A stretch of DNA of 64,000 nucleotides from Nonomuraea angiospora (GTDB taxonomy: Bacteria; Actinomycetota; Actinomycetes; Streptosporangiales; Streptosporangiaceae). The notes beneath the pieces are model-generated. The model was not told the origin of the DNA, made no database searches, and worked only from the letters and a program-made list of their open reading frames with translations. Position 1 is the stretch's first letter. Each line of letters starts with the position of its first letter. The stretch is from NCBI RefSeq assembly GCF_014873145.1, contig NZ_JADBEK010000001.1:12276001-12340000 (forward strand). The letters run 5' to 3'. Both the position numbers and the translations under genes were made by a program. Positions 16,641 through 23,387 of this stretch are shown piece by piece.

Positions 16641-16655
16641 AGGACGGTCCTGTGA
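16637..16655. promoter_or_regulatory. 19-bp palindrome upstream of the riboswitch
   Basis: TCACAGGACGGTCCTGTGA, a perfect 9-1-9 inverted repeat directly at the 5' edge of the riboswitch. It could be a protein operator at the CHAP promoter or a 5' stabilising stem of the leader RNA. Further upstream (16671-16700) there are repeated CGGACAA elements in the gap to the next gene. Confidence 0.6.
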
Positions 16656-16762
16656 TGTGTCTTGCGATGGTCGGACAAGTCCGGACAAACCGGACGTATG
16701 TCTCAAGAATGCCTTAAACGTAATGCATAAGGCAAGAGCGTTACAAATCGATAAAGGCCCAG

Positions 16763-17716
16763 CTAGACGACCTGCCTCCGGGCCTCGGCCAGAAGCCCCA
16801 TCATGGCAAGGGATTCGTCGAGCGGCATGATCGAACTTTCGGTCCTGCCTTCGGCCGTCGCGGCCCGGACCTCGCGGAGCTCTCCGGCGTAGCCGTTGTC
16901 CGCCGGATCGAGGGTGTACTCCTCCGGCTTCATGGAAGGCCCGGACAGCCGAATCCGCGGCGTAGCCCAGAACGGCGCCTGGAGGTCCGCCCGCATCTGA
17001 GTCCCTACAACACTGGCCTGGTTCGGGTAATTCCCGAGCAACGAGGTCTCCACGAGAGCCTTCCTGCCACCCGGGTAGAGCAGGACGCCGCCGGCCTCCG
17101 CGTCGACGCCGTTGGGCGCCAGAGCGCCGGTGATCCGCAGGTCGGAGGGCATGCCGAGGAGCAGCTGGGCCAGCCCGAACGGGTAGATCCCGAGGTCCAG
17201 GAGCGCCCCGCCGCCGAGCTCCGGCGCCCACAGCCGGTGCTGCGGGTCGTAGGGCTTGGCGAAGCCGAAGGAGGCGTGCACCGAGCGCAGGTCGCCGAAG
17301 CGCTCGTCGGCCGCGATCTTCTGGATGAGCGGGTTGAACCTCATCCACATCGCTTCCATCAGGAACACGCCCGCCTCGCGTGCCAGGCGCACCATCTTCT
17401 CCGCGTCGTCCACGGTGGCGGCCAGCGGCTTCTCGCACAGCACGGCCTTGCCCGCGGCGATGGCGACCTCGGCCACCTCCAGGTGCTGGGCGTGCGGCGT
17501 CGCCACGTAGACGGCGTCCACGGCCGGGTCGGCGCAGAGCCGCTCATAGGAGTCGTACGCGGACTCCGCCCCCAGCGTGGCGGCCAGCGCCTGCGCCCGC
17601 CCCAGGTTCCTCGATCCGACGGCGGCCACCCGCATGCCGGGTTCGGCCGCGATGGCCTTCCCGACGGTCCGCGCGATATTCCCTGTCGCCGCTATGCCCC
17701 ACGCAAAATCCCGCAC
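16763..17716 (-). CDS. Gfo/Idh/MocA-family NAD(P)-dependent oxidoreductase
   Basis: 317 residues. The N-terminal Rossmann region begins FAWGIAATGNIARTVGKAI and contains the family motif CEKPLAATVDDAEKMV (the EKP motif with the conserved lysine). The C-terminal domain includes GALLDLGIYPFGLAQLLLG, typical of the Gfo/Idh/MocA alpha/beta domain. It likely oxidises or reduces a sugar or polyol with NAD(P). GTG start at 17716. It is 19 bases downstream of the aldo-keto reductase gene on the same strand, so the two may be co-transcribed. Confidence 0.88.
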   Translation of the reverse strand: MRDFAWGIAATGNIARTVGKAIAAEPGMRVAAVGSRNLGRAQALAATLGAESAYDSYERLCADPAVDAVYVATPHAQHLEVAEVAIAAGKAVLCEKPLAATVDDAEKMVRLAREAGVFLMEAMWMRFNPLIQKIAADERFGDLRSVHASFGFAKPYDPQHRLWAPELGGGALLDLGIYPFGLAQLLLGMPSDLRITGALAPNGVDAEAGGVLLYPGGRKALVETSLLGNYPNQASVVGTQMRADLQAPFWATPRIRLSGPSMKPEEYTLDPADNGYAGELREVRAATAEGRTESSIMPLDESLAMMGLLAEARRQVV

Positions 17717-17735
17717 GCGGGAGATCGTAGACGAA

Positions 17736-18557
17736 TCAGGTCATGTTGAACGTGTCGGGGTCGGGTCCGATCCGCTGGCCCCTGCTCATCGCGCCGATGG
17801 CGGCCATGTCCTCGGCGTCGAGGATGAAGTCGAAGACGCCGATGTTCTCGGCGATGCGCGCCGGGGTGACCGACTTGGGGATGGCGACGTGGCCGAGCTG
17901 CAGGTGCCAGCGGAGCACGATCTGCGCGGGCGTCTTGCCGCACTTGTCCGACAGCTTGGCCAGCGCCGGGTCGTTCAGCAGGCCCTGGCCCTGGCCGAGC
18001 GGGCTCCACGCCTCGGTGAGGATGCCGTTGGCCTCGTGGAAGGCGCGCAGCTCGCGCTGCTGGAAGTAGGGGTGCAGCTCGATCTGGTTGATGGAGGGCA
18101 CGAGGTCGGTCTCGTTCATGAGGCGGGTGAGGTGGGCGATGGTGAAGTTGGAGGTGCCGATGGCCTTGGCGCGCCCGTCACGGTAGATCTTCTCGATCGC
18201 CTTCCACGCCTGCACGTACTTGTCCTGCTGCGGCACCGGCCAGTGGATGAGGAAGAGGTCGATGTAGTCGAGGCCGAGCCGGGCCAGGGACTCGTCGAAG
18301 GCCGCCTCCGCGCGGCCGTGGTCGGCGTTCCACAGCTTGGTGGTCACGAACAGCTTGCGGCGCGGCAGCTCACTTTCGCGTACGGCCTGACCCACGCCCT
18401 CTTCGTTGCCGTACGCGGAGGCGGTGTCCACGTGCCGGTAACCGGCTTTGAGCGCGGTCGTGACGGCCTGCGCGGCCTCGTCGGCGGGGACCTGCCAGAC
18501 GCCGTAGCCGAGCTGCGGGATCTGCACGCCGTCGGTGTTGAGCATGAGCGAGTTCAT
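17736..18557 (-). CDS. Aldo/keto reductase (2,5-diketo-gluconate reductase-like)
   Basis: About 273 residues forming an AKR barrel. The catalytic Asp and Tyr are in HVDTASAYGNEEGV, the Lys in VTTKLWNADHG and the His in FLIHWPVP; the NADPH site is near AIPKSVTPARIAENI. Cytosolic NADPH-dependent reductase of small carbonyls. The start is uncertain: ATG codons at 18566, 18557 and 18545 are in frame and a GGAGGG sits too close to the middle one. It precedes the Gfo/Idh/MocA gene on the same strand. Confidence 0.88.
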   Translation of the reverse strand: MNSLMLNTDGVQIPQLGYGVWQVPADEAAQAVTTALKAGYRHVDTASAYGNEEGVGQAVRESELPRRKLFVTTKLWNADHGRAEAAFDESLARLGLDYIDLFLIHWPVPQQDKYVQAWKAIEKIYRDGRAKAIGTSNFTIAHLTRLMNETDLVPSINQIELHPYFQQRELRAFHEANGILTEAWSPLGQGQGLLNDPALAKLSDKCGKTPAQIVLRWHLQLGHVAIPKSVTPARIAENIGVFDFILDAEDMAAIGAMSRGQRIGPDPDTFNMT

Positions 18558-18654
18558 ACCCTCCATTGTTCACGTCGCGTTTCTGGTGGCTTAAGGCGGC
18601 GGGGCTAGCTTGAAGCGGTCGTGAACGGGCCATCACCCGGCGGGGAGGACAGGA

Positions 18655-19599
18655 GTGGTCGAACAGGCGTCGGCCTGGGTGGAGTCACCGCTCCAGATGC
18701 TGTGCGCCGTCGAGGCCCATCACGCGGGCGTGCTCGGCCCCGAGACGGTGGTCGTGCCGCGCGCCGGTCTGCGGCCGCTGAAGGCCACGCGCCGGGAGCT
18801 GAGGTCTCTCGGGCTGCCCGACGGCCTGGAGCTGGCGGAGCCGCTCGAGCGCATGCCCAGACGCGTGCAGGCCGTCGGCGACGCCTTCTCCGGCAGGGTG
18901 CAGCTGCGCTGGCTCACCTCGCGTCCCGGACGCATCGTCATCGTGGACGACGGGCTGGCCACGCTCCGGCTGCTGGAGCTGCTGGCCGCGGGGCCGTACC
19001 GGCCGCTGCTGCGGGCCAGGGCCCAGCCGACGAAGCTGCGTTCCGCGCTGGGCCTGGCGGCCGCGCTGCGGCTGCGCCTGAGCGACGTGTCGGTCTTCAC
19101 CGCCCTGCCCGTGGACGAGGCCCTGGTGGAGGGCGTACGGCGGGCCGGGATCAACCTGGTACGTCACCAGTTCGCCTGGTTGCGTGCCCAGCCGCCCAGC
19201 GCGGAGGGGCCCGCGGAGCGCACGGTCGTCCTCGGCACCTCGCTCGTCCGGAACGGGCTCGTGCACCGCGGCCACTACCTGCGCTGGCTGACGGAGCTGG
19301 CGGCCCAGGAGCCGCTCGCGTACTACCCGCACCGCCGCGAGGACCCCGTGGACGTGGCCCTGATCAGGGAGCGCCCCGGCATCACCGTGCACGACGTGGG
19401 CGCGCCGGCCGAGCTGACGCTGCGCGGCCTGGACGCGAGCCAGCGCGTGCTCAGCCTGCCCTCGACCGCGATCACCTCGCTGCGGGTGCTGCTCAGCCCG
19501 CGCGGTGTCACCGTGGAGCCCGTGGACGTTCCTGACGACTGGTGGACCAGCAGGGCGGCCCCCGCCCTTCGCTCGCATCTGACAGGAGTGTCCGGTTGA
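18655..19599 (+). CDS. Putative polysialyltransferase-like glycosyltransferase
   Basis: 314 residues, cytosolic, no transmembrane segment. The opening WVESPLQMLCAVEA and the later VIVDDGLATLRLL are typical of the GT52/polysialyltransferase-like proteins in nonulosonic acid loci; the C-terminal part has GITVHDVGAPAELTL and VLSLPSTAITSLRVLL. GTG start with GGGGAGG 6 bases upstream. It ends in TTGA, overlapping the TTG start of the next glycosyltransferase. With the genes to the right it likely transfers sialic-acid-like sugars onto a surface polymer. Family assignment is from motif recognition and moderate. Confidence 0.7.
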   Translation: MVEQASAWVESPLQMLCAVEAHHAGVLGPETVVVPRAGLRPLKATRRELRSLGLPDGLELAEPLERMPRRVQAVGDAFSGRVQLRWLTSRPGRIVIVDDGLATLRLLELLAAGPYRPLLRARAQPTKLRSALGLAAALRLRLSDVSVFTALPVDEALVEGVRRAGINLVRHQFAWLRAQPPSAEGPAERTVVLGTSLVRNGLVHRGHYLRWLTELAAQEPLAYYPHRREDPVDVALIRERPGITVHDVGAPAELTLRGLDASQRVLSLPSTAITSLRVLLSPRGVTVEPVDVPDDWWTSRAAPALRSHLTGVSG

Positions 19600-20762
19600 A
19601 AGTGTTGGCGGTCGCCGACTCCGACTCGTATCTGAAGTGGGCGGCCTGCCTGCTCGGCGACCTTCCCCCCGGCGGCACGGCGGAGCTCGTGGTGGTACGC
19701 ACGCCGATCGCGCCCTCGCCGGAGCAGATCGCCGCCGCCGTGGGCGGTCTGGAGCCGCCGCCGGTGATCTCGGCGCGGTCCGTGCGGCGGCTGGCCGAGC
19801 GCACGCGTCCGGACGTGGTGCTGGTGGCCTGCACGGGCCCGGTGGTGGACGTGCTGGTGGCCGACGTGCTCGGCGACCTGCGGCCGCGGCCGGTGTTCGT
19901 GAGCGGGCTGCCGGGCATCTCGGTGCCGGCGACGGAGAAGGCGTGGCTGTTCCGCAGCGGGTGTGACCTGTTCGTGGTGCACAGCGAGCGTGAGGTGGCC
20001 GAGTTCTCCGAGATCGCCGGCCGGCTCGGCGGGGGAGGGGCGGTGGGGCTGGCCAGGCTGCCGTTCCTGCGCTCCGACGTGGTCGCCGGGGGCGGGAACC
20101 GGGTCGTGTTCGCCACCCAGGCCAAGGTGCCGCGCGAGCGCCCGGACCGCGAGCGGATCCTGCTGGCGCTGGCCGAGCTCGCCCGGCTGCGGCCGGAGCT
20201 GGACGTGGTGGTCAAGCTGCGGGCCCTTGAGGACGAGCGGCAGACGCACAACGAGCGCCACCACTACCAGCGGCTGTGGCGGGAGATGGGCGAGCCGGGG
20301 CGGGTGGAGTTCGCGGCGGGGTCGATGCACGACCAGCTCGAACGGGCGGCCGGGTTCGTCACGGTGAGCTCGACGGCGGCGCTGGAGGCGATCGCGCTGG
20401 GCGTGCCGTCGCTGGTGCTGGAGGACTTCGGCGTCAGCGCCGAGATGATCAACCTGGTGTTCGAGGGCAGCGGGCTGCTGGGCACGCTCGACGACCTGGC
20501 CGAGGGCGGTTTCCGGGCGGCCTCTCCGGAGTGGTGCGAGGCCAACTACTTCCACCCGCCGGCGCGCAACGACTGGGCCGGGCGGCTGGCCGGGCTGGTG
20601 GCGGGCGGGCCGCGCGTACCGGCCCGGTCGCTGCTGGACGGGCCGGAGCACGCGGCGGCGCGGCGGCGGGCCAGGCTGCGGGTGGAGGTGCATCCCTCGA
20701 TGCTGCGGGCCGGCTACCGGGCCAAGCGCCGCGTGCGCCGCTACCTCAGGGCCCTCGGCTGA
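19596..20762 (+). CDS. DUF6716-type putative glycosyltransferase (TTG start)
   Basis: 388 residues starting (M)KVLAVADSDSYLKWAACLL. The N-terminal half has VVVRTPIAPSPEQIAAAV and PVFVSGLPGISVPATEKAW; the C-terminal half looks like a GT-B nucleotide-sugar domain, with VKLRALEDERQTHNERHHY and VTVSSTAALEAIALGVPSL. The start is a TTG fixed by AGGAG at 7-base spacing and by TTGA overlap with the upstream stop. Members of this family accompany sialic-acid-type biosynthesis genes in actinobacteria. Enzymatic activity is unproven. Confidence 0.75.
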   Translation: MKVLAVADSDSYLKWAACLLGDLPPGGTAELVVVRTPIAPSPEQIAAAVGGLEPPPVISARSVRRLAERTRPDVVLVACTGPVVDVLVADVLGDLRPRPVFVSGLPGISVPATEKAWLFRSGCDLFVVHSEREVAEFSEIAGRLGGGGAVGLARLPFLRSDVVAGGGNRVVFATQAKVPRERPDRERILLALAELARLRPELDVVVKLRALEDERQTHNERHHYQRLWREMGEPGRVEFAAGSMHDQLERAAGFVTVSSTAALEAIALGVPSLVLEDFGVSAEMINLVFEGSGLLGTLDDLAEGGFRAASPEWCEANYFHPPARNDWAGRLAGLVAGGPRVPARSLLDGPEHAAARRRARLRVEVHPSMLRAGYRAKRRVRRYLRALG

Positions 20763-20765
20763 CCG

Positions 20766-20890
20766 CCGCCTGAGGCGCGGCTCACCTGCGCCGGTTCCTC
20801 CAAGGGGCCGCCTGGGCGCGGCTCACGCGCGCTTGTTTTCCCGCAGGACCGCCTGGGGCGCGGCCGTTCGCGCTCCTTTCCGCCGAAAGG
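20766..20890. repeat. Three-copy intergenic tandem repeat, 41-42 bp period
   Basis: Copies start at CCGCCTG in 20766, 20808 and 20849; each continues with (G)GGCGCGGC and ends in a T/C-rich stretch such as GGTTCCTCC, TTGTTTTCCC or TCCTTTCC. It lies right after the DUF6716 stop codon. The core CCTGGGCGCGG also occurs in the 12.3-kb tandem repeat. Confidence 0.65.
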
Positions 20891-20945
20891 ACCGCAACCC
20901 CGGACGGCGGGAGAGGGTCCCTCCCGTCGCCCGGGGTTGCGGTCC
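20889..20945 (+). terminator. Large hairpin, probable terminator
   Basis: Perfect 15-bp outer arms GGACCGCAACCCCGG / CCGGGGTTGCGGTCC enclosing an imperfect inner stem (GGCGGGAG / CTCCCGTC). It lies about 130 bases past the DUF6716 stop on the plus strand. Its arm shares CCGCAACCCC with the second hairpin at 21098. Confidence 0.7.
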
Positions 20946-21097
20946 CACGGGAAGCGCGGCGGCGGGATCGGCCGGGGAAAGCGGTCGCCTGGGACGCGCG
21001 GTGGCCGGGCGGGCCGCGGTGGGTAGCCGGATCGGCCGGGGTCGCGGTCCCCGAGGAAGCGCGGGGGCCGGAGGTCTCGCCACCGGTCCCATGACGA

Positions 21098-21132
21098 AAG
21101 GCCGCAACCCCCGTCGTCGGGGTTGCGGCCTT
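21098..21132 (-). terminator. Terminator hairpin after the polysialyltransferase-like gene
   Basis: Perfect 14-bp arms AAGGCCGCAACCCC / GGGGTTGCGGCCTT with a 7-base loop, starting 11 bases after the stop of the minus-strand gene. The arm ends in AA/TT, giving a short U run on both strands, so it may work in both directions. Confidence 0.85.
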
Positions 21133-21143
21133 GTCGTGGGCTG

Positions 21144-22379
21144 TCAGATCGCCGAGCGGATCTTCCGGCGCAGCCGGGTGAGCGCCGTGGGCCGGGCCAC
21201 CAGGCCGAGGGTCTCCAGGCGCTTGCGCTTGAAGTAGCGGGCGTCGAACTCGATGCTCGCCGGCCGCAGCTCCGGATACGTCTCGGCCTGCATGCAGTAG
21301 CCCACCGCCCGGACGAGCCCGCGCAGGTCCACCGCCGTCGGGTGCTCGATGCCGCCGTCCGGCGACAGCCGGGGCAGCAGCGCGTCCACGATCGTGACCG
21401 GGATCCGGTTGCTGTTCTCGTACGGCGCCAGCCGGTCGAGCACCAACTCCGTGCCGTACGAGGCCACCTGCAGCCCGAAGTAGCGCTGCGCGGTCAGCAG
21501 CCCGGTCGAGAAGCAGCCCACGACCAGTTCGGGCCGCAGCGCCGCGAAGCACACCTCGGCGGGCACGCTCTCGGCGGCCACCGACAGCCGGACGCCCAGG
21601 GGTTCGGCCGCGGCCCGCAGTAGCTGGGCGTGGCGCCGCCCGGCGGCCGGGTGCGGCTTGAAGACGATGTCGGTGTAGCCGCGGGCGGCCAGGGCCTTGA
21701 GCATCGTCTCGTGCAGCGCCGCCTCCTCCTCCGGGGTGACGATCTCCAGCGCCGACAGGTACTGGCCGAGGATCATCGCCTGCCCGGGCCGCATGTCGGG
21801 GGCGGTGGCGGTGACCTCGTGCACGATCGACATGAACCGCTCGTCCGGCAGGATCGAGGGCGCGACGTCGTACTCGCTGAGCAGCAGCGGGGTCAGGCCC
21901 GGCACGAGGTCCAGGTGGAGCAGGCGGCCGATGCGGCGGTAGATCTCCGCCGGCAGCGGGTCGCGGGTGGGGCCGTAGCTCATCAGGCCGTCGGAGTAGA
22001 CGGTGATCGGGCAGTCGCGCACCAGCCCGGCGATGGTCCGGGCCGGGGGCACCGCGATGGACTCCAGCACCAGCTCCTCGACCCCGTCCAGACCCCAGAC
22101 CGAGCGGAGGAGGCGCTCCATCATCGGCACCTCGATGACGCGGGCGCGCCAGTCGGAGGGGTGCAGCGGCGCGATGAGGTCGTTCCACGAGTGCACGGCG
22201 TCGAAGCGCGAGCGCAGCACGGCGAAGCCGGGCGACTTGTCGAGCGGCGCCGTCACCTCGGGGATGGCCGCGTTGTTCGAGACGATCAGGACGCGGCGCC
22301 CGTCGCCGAAGCGGCCGTCGTCGATGGCCGCGGCCAGCGACATCGCGCCGAACAGCGTCGAGGCGTAGAAGACCTTCAC
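21144..22379 (-). CDS. Polysialyltransferase-family (POLYSIA) glycosyltransferase
   Basis: 411 residues starting (M)KVFYASTLFGAMSLAAAID. It contains features of the alpha-2,8-polysialyltransferase family: TVYSDGLMSYGPTRD, FKPHPAAGRRHAQLL (the HP motif) and GCFSTGLLTAQRYFGLQ (the S/T motif), which together form the CMP-sugar site of bacterial sialyltransferases. Cytosolic with a basic C-terminal tail that could touch the membrane. GTG start at 22379 shares one base with the TAG of the upstream GT2 gene. Predicted to polymerise or add nonulosonic acid residues to a surface glycan. Confidence 0.82.
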   Translation of the reverse strand: MKVFYASTLFGAMSLAAAIDDGRFGDGRRVLIVSNNAAIPEVTAPLDKSPGFAVLRSRFDAVHSWNDLIAPLHPSDWRARVIEVPMMERLLRSVWGLDGVEELVLESIAVPPARTIAGLVRDCPITVYSDGLMSYGPTRDPLPAEIYRRIGRLLHLDLVPGLTPLLLSEYDVAPSILPDERFMSIVHEVTATAPDMRPGQAMILGQYLSALEIVTPEEEAALHETMLKALAARGYTDIVFKPHPAAGRRHAQLLRAAAEPLGVRLSVAAESVPAEVCFAALRPELVVGCFSTGLLTAQRYFGLQVASYGTELVLDRLAPYENSNRIPVTIVDALLPRLSPDGGIEHPTAVDLRGLVRAVGYCMQAETYPELRPASIEFDARYFKRKRLETLGLVARPTALTRLRRKIRSAI

Positions 22380-23359
22380 TATGTCTCCTCCCGGTCGCGG
22401 CGGACCCGGACGTGCGGGCTGGGCGGCAGGTCGGGCACCAGGGCCCGCAGCGTGGTCTCGCGTTCGGCGGACATGCGCGCCACCGACTCCGACACCAGCT
22501 CGGCGGGCAGGGCGCGCACCATGTGGGCGCCGCGCTCCTCGAAGCGGGAGCGCAGCGCCGGGGTGAACCGGTCGGCGATCTCCAGGTGGTGGGCGAGCAG
22601 CGCGCAGAAGTTGCGCACCGCCTTGGGCAGGAACTCCGGCTCGAGATCCTTGAACACCAGGTCGAACGCGTCGAAGAAGTGCAGCTGGCGCTCGTCGCCG
22701 ACCTGGGTCAGCGACCCGGACACCAGGCGGCGGTAGAACACCCCGGCCAGCGACACCACCGCGAACGTGGCGGCCTCCCGGTGCAGGCGCCAGATCCACG
22801 GCCGGTCCTCGGCGGTGTGCAGGGAGCCGGGGAAGTGCAGCAGGTCGCGCAGGGAGCGCCGGTAGATCCCGGCCCACGCGTACGGGTAGTCGACCATGGT
22901 CCGCACGCCGGCGGGCAGGATCGCCTCCCGTGGGTCGAGCACCACGCCCCTCCGCGCCATGGGGGCGCGGTGCACGACCCGTTTGCGGCCCTCGACCTGC
23001 ACGTGGTCGGCGCGTACGAAGTCGCAGCCGAGCCCGTCGATCGCCTCGACGAGCCGTGCCAGGTAGCCCGGGGCGAGCCAGTCGTCGGCGTCCATGAACG
23101 TGACGTACCGGCCGGAGGCGGCCGACAGGCCCGTGTTGCGGGCGTCGGCCAGCCCGACGGGGGCCGGGTTGCGCAGCATGGTCAACCCGGGCAGGTCGCG
23201 CGTGAAGTCGTCGACGATGTCCCCGGTGGCATCCGTGGACCCGTCGTTCACGACGATGAACTCGAAGTCGTGCCGGGCGTTGCGGCAGAGCGACGACAGC
23301 GCGTCGGCGATGTACCGCTCGCCGTTCAGCACCGGCACGACGACCGAGAGAGTGATCAA
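22379..23359 (-). CDS. Family 2 glycosyltransferase (TTG start)
   Basis: 326 residues with a GT-A fold. ITLSVVVPVLNGERYIADAL begins the nucleotide-sugar domain, FIVVNDGSTDATGDIV is the first Asp motif and GRYVTFMDADDWLAPGY holds the metal-binding DxD (DAD). The C-terminal region has TAEDRPWIWRLHREAATF, common in wall-polymer glycosyltransferases. The start is TTG at 23359 with GGAG 9 bases upstream; the next GTG lies inside the first strand and would break the fold. It sits 28 bases after the NeuA-HAD-NeuB gene on the same strand. Confidence 0.87.
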   Translation of the reverse strand: MITLSVVVPVLNGERYIADALSSLCRNARHDFEFIVVNDGSTDATGDIVDDFTRDLPGLTMLRNPAPVGLADARNTGLSAASGRYVTFMDADDWLAPGYLARLVEAIDGLGCDFVRADHVQVEGRKRVVHRAPMARRGVVLDPREAILPAGVRTMVDYPYAWAGIYRRSLRDLLHFPGSLHTAEDRPWIWRLHREAATFAVVSLAGVFYRRLVSGSLTQVGDERQLHFFDAFDLVFKDLEPEFLPKAVRNFCALLAHHLEIADRFTPALRSRFEERGAHMVRALPAELVSESVARMSAERETTLRALVPDLPPSPHVRVRRDREET

Positions 23360-23387
23360 GAGTGGATTCTCCAGAGTGCGGACGAGG

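Larger units (their letters stand above)
20763..21143. other. Intergenic region between convergent glycosyltransferase operons
   Basis: 381 bases separating two convergent transcription units. It contains a three-copy tandem repeat at its left end, a 57-base hairpin in the middle and a terminator hairpin at its right end, plus two copies of GATCGGCCGGG. The frame that stays open here on the minus strand is an antisense shadow and has no family features. Confidence 0.7.

Noticed and set aside
20782-22188. 468-codon minus-strand frame over the convergent gap and POLYSIA gene
   Set aside because: Repetitive Arg/Pro/Gly translation through hairpins and tandem repeats; the POLYSIA frame is the real one.
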